A stretch of DNA of 64,000 nucleotides, taken from Punica granatum. Its lineage: Eukaryota > Streptophyta > Magnoliopsida > Myrtales > Lythraceae. Where the stretch lies: NCBI RefSeq assembly GCF_007655135.1, contig NC_045127.1, forward strand, positions 11,107,001 through 11,171,000, read 5' to 3'. This document shows, piece by piece, positions 45,336 to 57,905 of the stretch (its first letter is position 1; the number at the start of each line of letters is the position of its first letter). The notes beneath the pieces were generated by a model that did not search any database, had not been told where the DNA came from, and saw nothing but the letters and a program-made list of their open reading frames with translations. The position numbers and the translations under genes were made by a program.

Positions 45336-45566
45336 TATTACAATTGTGTCCTTATTTATGTGACTATTAATCTATTATTAAGTAGTCTTATATTTCTAAG
45401 AAGTTTTTCGAAAAGTAAAAGTCGGACGGAAGTCTTGCTTCTCACTTTATAATTATATATATATATATATATATCAATTGAATATTAAATATGTAATCTC
45501 TTAATTAACAGGTGAGACCGCGCTGCACCATCTTTGATTGAATAAGATTTTTTTGTTGTTGCATTA

Positions 45567-45736
45567 GAGCATTCGCAACAAGGGGACATCCAGTCATTTG
45601 CTACTAACTAGGTAAATTGATCGGCCCACTTTTGTCCCCCCAATTGTGGGAGAGTGGGGACATGTCCCCAGGCTCGGTATATCGAGCATTGGAGCGCACT
45701 GGGCCCACCCCGCTTGCCACTCTTAATTCCCTTTTA

Positions 45737-45768
<32 letters not shown>

Positions 45769-46108
45769 AAAGAGGCGTTAATTTAAAAAAATCTAAAATT
45801 TCCTTTTATTTTTAATTATTTATTTTTTAAAGAATCTAAAATTTATAATTTTTCAAAAATAAAATAAATTTATATTTTTTATTCGAAATTAAGTTTCATA
45901 ATTATAAATTATTAAAAAATATTTATTAATTATGTAAATAAGTTTTTTAAAAAAATATGTGGTGCCACAATGGGTCTCGAAATGGACCTCCCTACTGTGA
46001 GACAGAGAGACAATTTTTCCTCGAGGACAATGCAGTGAGATGGCACAGTGTGAGGCTCTCCAAATTGGCAATTGTCCCCCGAATTGGGTCTCATTGTTGC
46101 GAATGACC
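45567..46108. mobile_element. PIF/Harbinger-type MITE with TTA target-site duplication
   Basis: Termini are gagcattcgcaacaa at the left and the inverse of ggtcattcgcaacaa at the right, 13 of 15 matching. The flanking tta at 45564-45566 and 46109-46111 is the standard 3-bp Harbinger duplication. The size, 542 bp, suits a Tourist-type MITE. An (AT)n(GT)n microsatellite at about 45738-45769 lies inside. The right end is only about 230 bp upstream of the CAP-D3 start codon. Confidence 0.75.
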
Positions 46109-46195
46109 TTAAGGTCAACCTTTAAAAAAAAAAGAGGGAAAAAATCTGACACAATTATTTAAGAAAAGCGAAAAAAAAAAAAATCGATTGGGGTA

Positions 46196-46203
46196 GGCGG
46201 GAA
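46196..46203. promoter_or_regulatory. E2F-like site upstream of CAP-D3
   Basis: ggcgggaa reads TTCCCGCC on the other strand, matching the plant E2F core TTSSCGSS. It is about 135 bp before the CAP-D3 ATG. E2F control would suit a chromosome-condensation gene active in dividing cells. Function is inferred from the motif alone. Confidence 0.45.
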
Positions 46204-46336
46204 TTGCGAAATTTCGAAAGAATTTTCGTAACACGTTAAAAATTTTTTTTAAAAAAATCACCATCTTCTCCATTTCTCGCCCTCGTCGTCTGAGAAAGAA
46301 GAAGAAGAAGATTTGCAGAAGAAAAGCTCCACGGCC

Positions 46337-49300
46337 ATGGCGGACGATGCCATACTTTCAATTCTCACGGAACTCGAGGGTCTTCAAAACCGAAATCTGT
46401 CAACCCCATTAGCCGAACAAACCCTCCATGACCTCCACAGACTGTTACACGGCGCCAGCGACGACCCCGAAACCATGGTGCTGTTCTATGAAGGCCTAGC
46501 TTCCCGGAACATCGCTGTATCCTCCCTGACCCAGTCCATCTCCTCGGTCATGGAGGCAGGTCCTGGCCCGGGCTCGACCCGGATCTCACTCTTAGCCTCT
46601 GATGTGTACCTGTCCCTGATTCTTGCCCCGACTGCTCCTGTTTTCACGCTGTTCAACCCTGTGGCGTTTCTCTCTCTGCTCCACTCTGTCCGGCGGTTCT
46701 TCAAGTCCAGACCAGCGGGCCAGCCTGATGAACCGGGAAGCGGGTCCAGTGGTGGGAGGAAACGGGGCGGCGGGCGCGTGAGGAAGTCACAAAGAGGCAG
46801 CATTGTGCGCGACGGGGAGGGCAGCGAGTTCGGGATTCTGGTCTCTGTGTTGAAAATGTTGGAACTTGTCATGGATTTGATTCATTTGGACAGGTTCCTC
46901 GAGAGCCTCAAGTGTCTGATACAAACCGTAGCTGAAATTCCTGTTCTGTCTCTCGATTCTTTCCCGGGTTCGGGGAATCAGTACTGTAAACTAACTGAGC
47001 TCTGTTCTCGGGTCTTATGCAAAGTTCTCCGACCAGAGCACGGTGAGGTAGCAGAGTCTGCCGCTGAGGTGTTGAAGTCCTTGTGCCCGATGATCTTGCT
47101 AGGTAAATCACAGGCCAGGAACTTCGCTCTTAGTTTCGTGAAAGACACTATGATGGGGTTGACAAAGGAGTTTGATGGGGTTCAAAAAGCAGTCATAAAT
47201 TTGCCAAAGTACTTGGCACACAAGGCCCCAGAGAAGGCTGAGCCCCGTGCTTTGGCAGTAGAGTCGATAATGGAAGTAGTTCGATTGATGGAGCATAGTG
47301 CTCAAATTGGATTTGTCGAGTATGTGGTAAAGATGAGCGAGGGGAAGAGCAATTTGCGGCTTTTGGGGGTTGATCTTCTTGTAATTTTGATGATATTGCT
47401 GGGAGATACCTTGCTGGAGAACGAAGATTCTGTGGATATGGAAATGAGAGATTTGTGGTTAGGGAACTGTCTACAGGCGTTGCTCAAGCGTTGTTCAGAC
47501 TCGAGTTCTGTGATCCGGGCTCGCGCCTTGTCAAACTTGGCTCAAATGATTGGCCATTTTTTGGGCAATGGGAAGAATATCTCGATGTTTAAGGAAGTTT
47601 TGGGGCTCGGAGAAGGGCAGAGCAGCGGGATCAATGAGCTCTTGAGGAAAAGGTGTGTCGATGAGAAGGCAGCAGTGAGAAGAGCTGCCATTAATCTTGT
47701 CACGAAGTTAACAGCTCTTATGGGCGGTGAGTTCGACATAAATGTGCTCAAGACTCTGGGAATGGCTTGTTCAGATCCACTTGTTAGCATAAGGAAAGCG
47801 GCGATTTCAGCCTTGTCCGAGGTCCGTTAAATTAACTTCTTTGAGTTATTGTTTAGTGGCATTGTGATTGTGAATATGTCCTGTGGAAATGACAAACCTT
47901 TGTCACATAATCAAGATTTCTTTCTATTAACTTTGAGACAGTTTACATGATGATTCCATTCCATTCAGTTCCCAGTCCTTTTCAAGTTCATGGGTGGACA
48001 ATAATTACTTTAGATCGCGTTTGGGATGGAAGGTGGAAACAATACTTAATGGAATCACCTTATAGGGGCGATCTTAGTATTTGGTGATTCCATTCTATTC
48101 CATTTTGGCTCCCTTAAAGCAGCAGGTCGCATCTGACAAAATGGAATAGAAGAACATACTGGGATCAGTAAATGTAACAGTTCATTTCTCTACAGTGATT
48201 CCATTTCCAAAAGTTCCAACCTCTTCTTGCCAGACTTAAATTTTGCCCCATTGTTTTGCCTAAAAATTGCTGTATGATTTCTATATGTAGGCTTTCAGGA
48301 ATTTCCCACATGAAAATGTTGCCATAGAGTGGCTTCACTCCGTACCTCGCTTAATATCCGATAATGAAACCAGTCTTCAGGAAGAGAGTGAGAACCTGTT
48401 TCTTGAACTTGTACTGGACCGAGTATCAACAGCTGGGGGATCTTCTGCAGACCGAGTTCTCACTCTGCTTCAAGAGATTTGCCATGGAGAAGTTGTACCT
48501 TGGGTGAAGAAAGTTTGCACAAACTTGGGCAAGAAAAATCGGCTCAGGCCCAGAGTTGCCTTAACACTCCAAAACATCATCAGGGAATCAGAGAGTCTGT
48601 GGTTGAGCCAGTCAATGCCGATTGAGAGGTGGACCGCCCCACAGGGTGCTTGGTTTCTCCTCTCTGAAGTTTCGGCTTATGTTCCAAAATCAGTTGAGTG
48701 GGAATTCCTCCACCATTACTGGCAACTCCTCGACAAAAGTGCAGAAAGAGGCGAGACACAGAGCTTCCCAGATGATGGAGGTTTGTTGGGTGAGTACAAT
48801 GCCACTGAGCCGGACTCCATTTCTTGGGCCAGTGACCGGGTCTTCCTCTTGCAGACAATCTCTAATGTCTCGCTTGAACTTCCTTCTGGCCCTGCTGCTG
48901 ACCTGGCTCAGAAATTGCTCAAACAAATTGGGGGGTTTAACATGCATCCGACGGAGGTATTATCTGGCTCAACATCATTGATAAGTCTATCGTATTCTGT
49001 CTATTTTTCCTCTGTTTTCCTGTTCAATTGGTTATCCTTTCTATGTTTTCCATTAGAAGAAAAGATTTGTTACGGTGATAAATGAAGCAACTTCGGTCTT
49101 TTCGGATAATCTTAAATTGCTTAATCTGCCAGAAGTCTGAATTTGAACAATTCCTTAATTGTTCCACACGCACAACTGAACATGGTACCAGGTACAGGTT
49201 ACAAGTCCTTAATCAGGTCAAGTTCTAATAAAAATTTACTTAACATGGTATTGGATTACAGTTTACAATTTTGGGCTCCAATGACCCTGTATTGATGCTT

Positions 49301-52300
49301 GCTCGTCCTATTTGTTTCCTGTTATTCCTTGTTATGTTTGCACATCCCAAACCAGACTTGTATGGAGTGCCAAGCCCATACTGATATGCATTGTATCCAC
49401 TCCTTCCTACCAGGTCAAGCTTTTAGGAAAAACAATCATTTAAGAATCTGCATTTGTTGCTTTCTATTTCCCCAAAAGATCGGGTGTGAACATATTTACG
49501 AGGGCTTTATCCTATCACAGGTCAAAGCTCATGTAAAAGCCCTGAGGACGCTGTGTAAGCAGAAGGCTTCTTCTCAGGAGGAAGCTGAGGCACTGGTCCT
49601 CAGGTGGGTTAATCAACTCCTCTCTGAAGCCTCTGGAATTCTCGAGAAGTACGTCTCCGAGGAGGGCTCACGAACAAACAATAAAGAACCCAACTTCTTC
49701 ACACCCCCAAGAAGTAAGAACAGAAGCAGCAGGCGACAAACCAAGTCATTGTCTCGAGCAACCAATGCAGTTTACACAATTGGGTCTTTACTGCTTGCCT
49801 GTCCTTCTGCTGACACAAGCACAATTATCCCGACACTGCACACTATAATTACTTCAGGAAATTTAAATACTGACCCGAAGTTGAAGAAGTTGACAAGCTC
49901 TTCAGTTTCTTTCAAGCAGATAGCTCCTTCTCTGTATATTCAGGCTTGGGTGACCATGGGAAAGATTTGTCTTGCGGATGGAAAACTTGCAAAGCGATAT
50001 ATTCCTCTGTTCATGCAGGTTTGATCACGCACTTATATGTTGTATCTTCTTCATTTTGAATTTCAATCATACTTTTTACTGAAGAAAAGTTTCAATTTTA
50101 TTTGAACATAGAAGAGTTCCATTATTTTAACCATTATGTCGAGTTTACTCATTGTTATGGTGTTCTGATATTTCAGGAGCTTGAGAAAAGCGATTTGGCT
50201 GCTCTAAGGAATAATCTTGTTGTGGTCATGGCAGATTTCTGTGTTCGTTACACTGCCCTGGTTGATTGGTGAGATATAAAAACCAAGTGCTCTAGTCAAA
50301 TGATCAAATAAGGAATAATTCATTCATAATTGCGTCTTTTTGGTTCTGACTCATATGTCTTGAAGTTAACAGCTACATAACGAAGATCACTAGGTGCCTC
50401 TGTGACCCATGTGAACTTGTCAGAAGGCAGACGTTTATCCTTATGTCGAGATTGCTGCAGGTTCATCTAAATCGAATGTCTCCATTCTTTCTTTTTCACG
50501 GTGTTTGTTAATGTCTTTGTGCATAGTATGTTCCATCTTCTGATTTTTTATTAATTTCAGAGAGACTATGTCAAGTGGAGAGGAGTGCTGTTTCTTCGGT
50601 TCCTCCTTTCTCTCGTCGATGAATCAGAAAAGATAAGACAGCTCTCTGATTACCTCTTTGGAAACATCCTGAAAGGTAATTTTTTTTCTCAATCATCAGA
50701 ATCGTGCGTCCATATCTTCTTTGTTTGAGTTTTGAACAGTTTCTGTTAATTCGGTTTTTTCAGTGAAGGCGCCACTCTTGGCATATAACAGTTTCGTGGA
50801 AGCTGTTTTTGTTCTGAATGATTGCCGGGCACACAGTGGACATTTCACCTCACAGGGTCCACGTGCCGAGAATCGAGTGTTCTCGATAAGGTACTTAACT
50901 TCCAATATCAAGCCACAAGTTAAATTTCAGCATCTATCAACTCTTCCAATTTGAACATCATAGGGGCAACGACGAGATTTCAAGGTCGAAGAGGATGCAT
51001 ATTTATATTTCATTGCTCAAACAAATGGCTCCGGAGCACTTATTAGCTACATTTGCAAAGATATGTGCCGAAATACTTGCTGCTGCTTCTGATGGTATGC
51101 TCAATATTGAGGATCTAACCGGACAGTCCGTTCTTCAGGTACTAATGGTTTGCAGTCATCCACATATCTTTAACTTAATAATGGAAAATGCCACTGTCGA
51201 GTGTTTACTCACTTACTTTTTTGAAAATCAATGGGTGATTTACCGGATATTGAATCGGGAAACTAGGATGCTTTTCGAATTTTGGCATGCAAGGAGATCA
51301 GAATCCCGACAAGCCGTGGGGCCGCCTCGGATTCCCCGGAAATCGAGGAAGATGTGGCAGACCCAGGGGCGTCGTCTTCATCTGCTGCTAAAGGAAGGGC
51401 CATCAGCCAGGCGGTAAGAAAGGGGCTGATTCAGAACATGATTCCGATATTTATCGAGCTCAAGCGGCTCCTCGAGGCTAAGAACAGTCCCCTTATTGGC
51501 TCCCTAATGGACTGCCTCCGTCTCCTCCTCAAGGACTACAGGTATATGTCAACAGCTATCAAATCAAACCCATCAAAATCAATTCCAGTTTAGGAGGGCT
51601 GCTTGAATTTATATTGGTCCATTTAAGCTCGGGTCGAGCTTAAGTGATGCACTTTTTGGCTCGTTAGGCTCCTAAGCATGTTTTACTGGTTTTCAGATAG
51701 TTAAAATCTGAAAGTACGAATTTCTGTAGGCATTATGTATCTCAATTCGATGTGGACCGGTTCTTGAGCTTTACTTGAGGCTTGGTCCAGCCCTGGTCAG
51801 AATATGTTTTAGGAAGTTGAGCTTCCATCATTTGAAATTGATTTCGCACCGAAAAGAAATACTCATGAAACAGCAGAGATTCCTTCTCAAGCTTCGTCGG
51901 GCTTGAGCTGGAGAATACTTAGCTCAGCTCAGCTAGATCGAACTTTTGGCCCGGGTTGATTATGCAATCAGATGCACTTTGTAATATGAGTGAATTCAGA
52001 CAGTGAAACTGATTGATCTTTGATATCAAATAATTGGCAGGAATGAGATCGAGGATATGCTGGTGGCCGACAGGCAGCTCCAGAAGGAGCTTGTCTACGA
52101 TATGCAGAAGCACGAGGCAGCTGCCAGGGCCCGACCCGAGGAGGCCTCGACTCGGGCAGCTGAAGCCACGGCTCGCTCGGTGCTCCGGGAAGTGAATAGA
52201 GGGATTGCAACTCCACCACTGAAGTCTCTCAGTGTCCCCAAGGTCAAGGATCCCAACGGAGGGATGGGGCCGACATCCGGCGGCAGCCGGAGCGACCGGC

Positions 52301-52362
52301 CGAGGGAGGTGTTAGAGTCGTTGAGGAGGAAGCAGCCATTTATTCCTGATGGTGAGGACTAA
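46337..52362 (+). CDS. CAP-D3: Condensin II complex subunit CAP-D3 (10 exons)
   Basis: Exons: 46337-47821, 48291-48956, 49521-50018, 50177-50268, 50373-50460, 50561-50675, 50764-50890, 50964-51138, 51267-51541, 52041-52362. Phases close to give 1280 residues, as expected for plant CAP-D3. The ATG at 46337 (gccATGGCG) gives MADDAILSIL; upstream in-frame sequence has only TTG. HEAT-repeat-like helices fill the protein; the condensin-type Cnd1 region is at about 905-1080 (CYITKITRCLCDPCELVRRQTFILMSRLLQ; RDYVKWRGVLFLRFLLSLVDES). The C-terminal tail is basic and predicted disordered, with PPLKSL and RRKQPF. CAP-D3 joins CAP-G2, CAP-H2, SMC2 and SMC4 to organise chromosomes; in Arabidopsis it separates centromeres and affects boron tolerance. 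There is a basic Gly/Arg insert at about 140-155. Confidence 0.93.
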
Positions 52363-55100
52363 TATTAAACGTGTAAAACCGTTATTGGCAAGGAAATCTT
52401 GCCCTGTTAGGATTTATCATGTGTGGGCTTTTCTTTTGGGCAAAAAGAGGGGAAAAAAAAAGGAAAGAAAAAACAATTGTAATTATGCTGATGGAATTAG
52501 ATTATCAAAAATAAAATAAAATTACATTTAGATGGAATTGTTTGCAAAATTTCTCACAATACGTTTATTTATTTTTATTTTTTTCTTTCAGGTTACAACA
52601 ATACGTTAATTTTTATTTTGGAGCAAGGCAAAATAGTCAAAATTTTGGATTTATTAAGGGGATAAAATTCTGTTTTGATTTGATTTGATTTTATTATGAT
52701 TGAGAAAAAAATTCATAATCTTTTCAATATATGAAATGATACTAATTAATATAAAAAAACTCAAATTTTGTCAAACAATAACGTTTAAAAATGTGGTTTG
52801 ACAAAAAGAATTGGCATGGCAAAATTACAAAAATAAATACTTAAAAGTCATTATAAAAAATCAAAAGAAAAATCTTTGCCTCTTTGACTCCAAATAAGCC
52901 AGAGACGGGATAATTTTCGATAATTACACCTGTTTGGGTTTTAAAAAATTTTTAACTTTATTTCACTTATTTTTATTTCAACATCACAATTATTATTTTA
53001 CTCTTTTTCTTCGATTTTTTAACCATTCAATTATATTTTTAATATTAAATTATTTCAACTATTCATTACTTTTTTCACAATTCAACAACACAATCATCAC
53101 TTTCTCTCAATTATTCATTACATTTTTACACTTTTTATCATATTTCTACAACACGATCATTACAAATCAATTAAAATCAAAACTCAACTCTAAAATCAAA
53201 TACAACATTAAAAGTCACTAGAGAGGATTCGGTGTGGGCATGACATGAACACGTTTAGCCAATGATAGAACTTACTAATAAACTATTTCATTAATATGAT
53301 TGTTGAAAAATAAATAATGATTTCAGAAAAAAATTTATTTGGGAGATAATAATTTGACACTATTGAAATTAGATTAATACTTAAAATGGAGAATGAGTAA
53401 AAATAATTTTTATAAACATATATTGACCTGCTGATGAAAATTATATTTTTAACTGCTAAAATAATCCAAATTATGATTTTAAAATGATTCACCAAATGCT
53501 ACTTCTATTTAAAAATCAACAAAGAAAATGTACTTTTATGTCGCCACTGCACTCCTAAAGAAGAATTTGATTAGGCAAAATTTTAACTGATAAACTATTT
53601 AATTAATATTACTTTTTATTTATTAATATTACCAATAAAAATCTCAACATATTAAACATAACAGGATAAAAAACAGTTTGCCTCGACCTTTCAGAGTGAC
53701 AACATGTGTCCTTAAGTTTTAAAAATTTGCAAGTTACCCCCAACCTACATAAAAAATAGGCATTTTGACCGCTCTAATCAATTTTCCGTTTAAAAATAAT
53801 CACATGCATGATATGTGACATTTTCAAAGGTGAAAAGATCATTTGAAATGATTAAAAAGTCATAAAATAATAAATATTAAGAAAATCCAAACTTTGAACA
53901 ATTGCCCGGAACAATCAGTTTAGGTAGATGTGACCTCGCTAGCAGTCACCACCGCAAGGACAAGGTCGCCGACATCTCGTCAGGTGATCGGTGACCTCAT
54001 ACCGAATGTGGTGGTTGCAGGCGATGCCAACACCATCGGGAGTACAAGAGATTCTATGGAGCGAACTCATTTTTGTCAGAAAATTGATCACATAGAGCAA
54101 AGTGTTTATTTTTAATGAAGGTTCGACGTATAAATTTGTAAAGGTCAGGGCATATCGAGGGAAAATTGCATTATGCTATTACTCAACATAAAAAGATTTT
54201 AGAAGTTTGTTTTCCTATGCTTGCTCTCTCTCTTTCCAAATCCTAACCCAATAACCTCCACCCCATCCCGTAGCTAACGCCGGTGTGTCCAGCTCCGACT
54301 GGGCATGTCTAGCGGCTATCATCTCTCATGTGCCCTTAAAGATCGTTTCCCCTCTTCTTTCACAGTCAACCAACATCTCCGCTACTGCTCCTCCACTGTC
54401 GCTCCGTTTCTTTGTCCTCCACCTAACCAACCCATCGTTGATCCATTGCCGCGTAGAGGTGTAGCCCACCCTGGTCTTATGCCATCCGATTCCCCTGTAA
54501 ACTCAGCCTTGATTCAATCCACCTCTTAACGTATCGGACCGACTCAAGCGAGACTCTTCTAGAGCCCTTGATGGTCACCGATTTCTCTTCCTTGTCCCAA
54601 GTTAAAAACTTTAGCCTCTCGGACGTTCACCGTTGACGATTTACCGACATAGTTTGATGTTGGAGTCGTGTTCGATTCTATTTTCCCCTTGCTGTCCGTT
54701 TAGAGGAGCTTCTGATTTGATCATATTATGTATGTGTTTGGTTAGTCTTGGAAGATATGCTATCGGGTCTGATTTGCTCGGTATCATATGGTTGTGATTA
54801 ATTTTTGTACGATGTGCTGTCAGTTTTCAGTGTTGGCGTTGTGATAAAGGGTATGTGGTTACCTAGTAGTTCTATGGCCTTTTGTACGACGTGCTGTCAG
54901 TTTTCATTGTTGGCGTTATGATAAAGGGTATGTTGTTGCCTATTAGTTCTATGGCCGGGACAAACACCGGTAGTATCATGGCTGAGATAGGCTCTGGCAG
55001 TGTTGTGGCTGGATTAGGCGCTAGCAGTATCATGTATTAATTAATGTATATTATGTGGGATGATTACTAAAATATATCATTTTCAAAAAAATAAAAATAA
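52363..55100. other. AT-rich repeat spacer between CAP-D3 and DnaJ genes
   Basis: This includes the CAP-D3 3' UTR, then AT-rich low-complexity sequence to about 53900. A block at about 53680-53920 looks like one arm of a TIR element, and a GC-richer segment follows at about 53925-54070, but no matching second arm was found. A further GC-richer block at about 54210-54650 is open in places without recognisable domains. No credible gene. Confidence 0.5.
54803..54957. repeat. Tandem duplication, 77-bp unit, two copies
   Basis: Two adjacent copies share ttttgtacga, gtgctgtcagttttca, gataaagggtatgt and agttctatggcc at an offset of 77 bp, with a few substitutions. Just after it, short words (agtatcatg; ggctgagataggc / ggctggattaggc) repeat as well. 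Non-coding. Confidence 0.75.
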
Positions 55101-55196
55101 AAATAAAAAGAAAAAGATCTCGTTAGTTTCTCTGAACGGCGGCAGACCACAAACTTGCGGGAGAGACCTTCTCCCTCCCAATTCTTCGGCTTCGCT

Positions 55197-55231
55197 TCTC
55201 TCTCTCTGTTCTCTCTCTCTCTCTCTCTCTC
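55197..55231. repeat. (TC)n-rich microsatellite in the DnaJ gene leader
   Basis: An interrupted CT/TC tract lies about 370 bp before the DnaJ start codon, in the probable 5' UTR or core promoter. It resembles the CT tract upstream of the BTB gene. Confidence 0.75.
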
Positions 55232-55603
55232 GATCTCTCCATTTGTCCATTTCCCTTGCTTTGATGAGGTGAGTCCATGGCTTCCTTCTGATCCGATAGC
55301 TTTGATTTCTTGACTTCTGCAACTTTTCAGCACCCGATTGTCGTTCACAACCACTTGCTATGGTTAGATTCCGCTCTTTAATTTGATATTGATGGTAACA
55401 ATGCAGCTATTGCCTTAACCAAGCCCTAATTTCGCATTTCCATCGGATCAGGCAACGATCGGGACCTGTTAACCCACCCGAGAGCTTAACTCGTGGTCTT
55501 GCTCGCCGTAATTGACCTGTTTCAGTTTTTCGGGTGAATCCTGTTGTGGTTTGAGCTGGATTTGTTTAGGAATTTGTGGGATTTGAGGGTTTTTTTTCGG
55601 GCG

Positions 55604-56665
55604 ATGGATGGTAATAAGGATGAGGCGTTGAGGTGTATGCGTATCGCGGAGCAAGCGATTGCCTCGGGCAACAAAGAGCGCGCTTTAAAATTCATCAGGA
55701 TCTCGCACCGGCTGAACCCGAATTTGCCCGTTGCTGGGCTGTTGGATGCGTGCGAGAAGCTCGGTTCTGCTCCTCCCCCGTCCTCCTTTGATGAGGGCTC
55801 AATTAACACGACTGAGAACGGGCATGGTTCGGCGAGGAGTAAGGAGTCTTTGAATGGAGAGAGGAATTACACTGAAGAACATGTGCAGTTGATTAAGCAG
55901 GTGAGAAGAAACCAGGACTACTATGCGATTCTTGGTGTTGAGAAGACTTGTTCAGTTGAGGAGATTAGGAAGGCATATAGGAAGTTGTCGTTAAAGGTCC
56001 ATCCTGATAAGAATAAGGCTCCGGGTTCAGAGGAGGCATTTAAGAAAGTATCCAGAGCATTCAAGTGCTTGAGCGATAGTGATTCGAGGAGGCAGTACGA
56101 TCAGACAGGGCTGGTTGAGGAATTTGAGCCTAGCGTGCGGCACAATGTTAGGAGGAGGAGGAGAAGAAGAACTGGGCATGACTTGTTTGAGGATGACTTT
56201 GATCCAGATGAGATATTCCGGGCCTTTTTTGGACAAGGGGACCTGTTTAGGGCATCCCATGCTTATAGAACAGGACAAACAGCCAGCCGTCCCTGTCGGA
56301 GGGAGGAACCCGATACAGCTGGGTTTAGTTTCATGGTCGTTCTGCAGATATTGCCATTCTTTATCATCTTCTTGCTGGCGTACCTACCCTTCACAGAGCC
56401 AGAGTATTCATTGTTCAAGAATTACTCTTATCAGATCCCTAAGACGACTGAACAACATGGAGTGGAATTCTTCGTTAAATCGTCAACTTTCGATGCTCGC
56501 TATTCACCGGGAAGTGCTGCACGTGCTAATTTCGAGGATAATGTGATTAAGGATTACAAGAACATGCTTCGGCGATATTGCCACGTAGAAATGCAGAGGC
56601 GCCAATGGAATAAGAGGTTGCCTACTCCTAATTGCAACAAGCTACAAAATCTTGGAGTCGCCTGA
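55604..56665 (+). CDS. DnaJ-DUF1977 membrane co-chaperone (DNAJB12/14-like)
   Basis: A single coding exon of 353 residues. The ATG at 55604 (gcgATGGAT) gives [12 protein letters not shown], the conserved start of this family; an ATG 60 bp upstream in frame is less likely. An N-terminal helical region (1-60) precedes the J domain at about 105-170, with the HPD motif at 133-135. A basic Arg run (RRRRRRR, about 191) and an acidic F-rich segment ([12 protein letters not shown]) follow. One membrane helix at about 239-262 ([23 protein letters not shown]) leads into the DUF1977 domain, which should face the ER lumen. Family members recruit cytosolic HSP70 to the ER for quality control. Two similar Arabidopsis genes exist; which is the orthologue is unclear. 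An intron in the 5' UTR is possible. Confidence 0.92.
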   Translation: MDGNKDEALRCMRIAEQAIASGNKERALKFIRISHRLNPNLPVAGLLDACEKLGSAPPPSSFDEGSINTTENGHGSARSKESLNGERNYTEEHVQLIKQVRRNQDYYAILGVEKTCSVEEIRKAYRKLSLKVHPDKNKAPGSEEAFKKVSRAFKCLSDSDSRRQYDQTGLVEEFEPSVRHNVRRRRRRRTGHDLFEDDFDPDEIFRAFFGQGDLFRASHAYRTGQTASRPCRREEPDTAGFSFMVVLQILPFFIIFLLAYLPFTEPEYSLFKNYSYQIPKTTEQHGVEFFVKSSTFDARYSPGSAARANFEDNVIKDYKNMLRRYCHVEMQRRQWNKRLPTPNCNKLQNLGVA

Positions 56666-57406
56666 AGGTAATATGAAGTGCTTTATTGGTACTAACAGAG
56701 GATTTCCATATCAATCATTTGAGTTGTCCTTAGGACTCCAACTCAAGGCAAAATTAGTTTTCCATGTTCTGAAATTTGGGTAGATTTCCAGTGTTTAGCG
56801 TATGATGCTGTTGACGATATATTTATTTCTTGGTTATGCTTTAGTTTCGGTTGTTACTTTATCTTTAGGAAATTCTGATGGCATTTCGATGTCCAGATGG
56901 ATCTAGCACTTCTTTCTTCTCGCGGGACTCTGTTTTATGGCTGAAACTGGGAGGGCTATCAGCAGACTTCATCTAGGCAAGGCATGCTCTCCACCGCTGC
57001 TGGAGAATTTTGTTTCCATTGGTTCATCCCAGGCATGTCCGTGTTGCCTATATATAGAGTACGGAGAAATCGTTTTTTCTAGGGTCTGGTGTCACCCGAA
57101 TTATTCTTTGCTCTGATGATATGAACAAATAATGCCTGGTATGGATCCATGTAAAGGTCAGTCATCAAATTTACATGTCGGTTGGGTAAGAATAGATCCT
57201 TTATATAATAATGAGTTGGAATACCACAATCAAAACTATGCTATCATTTTCAGTGCCCCTTATGTCCTGTCTAGGCTCTCTGTCCTTTATTTTCAAGAGG
57301 CTCAGGAACCTCGATTGGTGAAAGATAACGGGTTATCTTATGTACAAAGCAAAATATCAGTACGAAAGAAAGATTCGTTGTCTCTTAACCAAGCGGGTAG
57401 ACCTTT
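56666..57406. other. Convergent intergenic region, 3' UTRs
   Basis: The 3' UTR of the DnaJ gene (+) and of the small membrane-protein gene (-) must lie here. No further gene is visible. Confidence 0.55.
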
Positions 57407-57766
57407 TCATTCGCCTGAATCGCCACCAAAGATCGAGACCTTGCTGTACAGCAGGACCAGTGTAAGAACGAGAAACAGCGCTCCGCCAATCGGTGTCCCA
57501 CCAGTCATGTGAGAGCTGTCCCATTCTCCAGCAGAGAAAACATTGGACAAGTATGAACCCCGATCAGAAGAGAGAAACCGAATGGTGAACACTAAGATCA
57601 CGGGTGCGAGGAGGAGCCCAAGGGGGCTAAGCAGCTCCGAGATCGCCTCAGTCACAGCTTCTCCTCCATCGCCAATGACAGCCGGGACCATAAGAATGGC
57701 ACCGATGGCCACCGCGAGCAGCACCCCGTACGGCGGCCTGCTGCTGCCCTGTCGCTCTTCAATCAT
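57407..57766 (-). CDS. Small three-pass membrane protein, function unknown
   Basis: Intronless, 119 residues, ATG at 57766-57764 (an upstream in-frame TTG is not a start). Three hydrophobic helices: about 14-32 (GVLLAVAIGAILMVPAVIG), about 46-66 (LLSPLGLLLAPVILVFTIRFL) and about 95-111 (GGALFLVLTLVLLYSKV). A GGT/GG-rich turn (MTGGTPIGG) precedes the last helix. No cleavable signal peptide is obvious. I believe such short proteins are conserved in dicots and found near the plasma membrane or endomembranes, but I know of no assigned role. A good TATA box lies 130 bp upstream. Confidence 0.75.
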   Translation of the reverse strand: MIEERQGSSRPPYGVLLAVAIGAILMVPAVIGDGGEAVTEAISELLSPLGLLLAPVILVFTIRFLSSDRGSYLSNVFSAGEWDSSHMTGGTPIGGALFLVLTLVLLYSKVSIFGGDSGE

Positions 57767-57897
57767 TCTCCTGCAGAACAAAAGCTCGGGATTCGATAAT
57801 CGGCAGGGAGACTTTATGGTCGCGAAGTTGTTTTACTCGGTTTCTTGTTGCTGGAGGGCGCTGGAAAACTGTGAATGGTGGGTTTGCCTGGGTGTTC

Positions 57898-57905
57898 TAT
57901 TTATA
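57898..57905 (-). promoter_or_regulatory. TATA box of the small membrane-protein gene
   Basis: tatttata on the + strand reads TATAAATA on the minus strand, 132 bp before the ATG. With a start site about 30 bp downstream, the 5' UTR would be about 100 nt. Confidence 0.55.
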
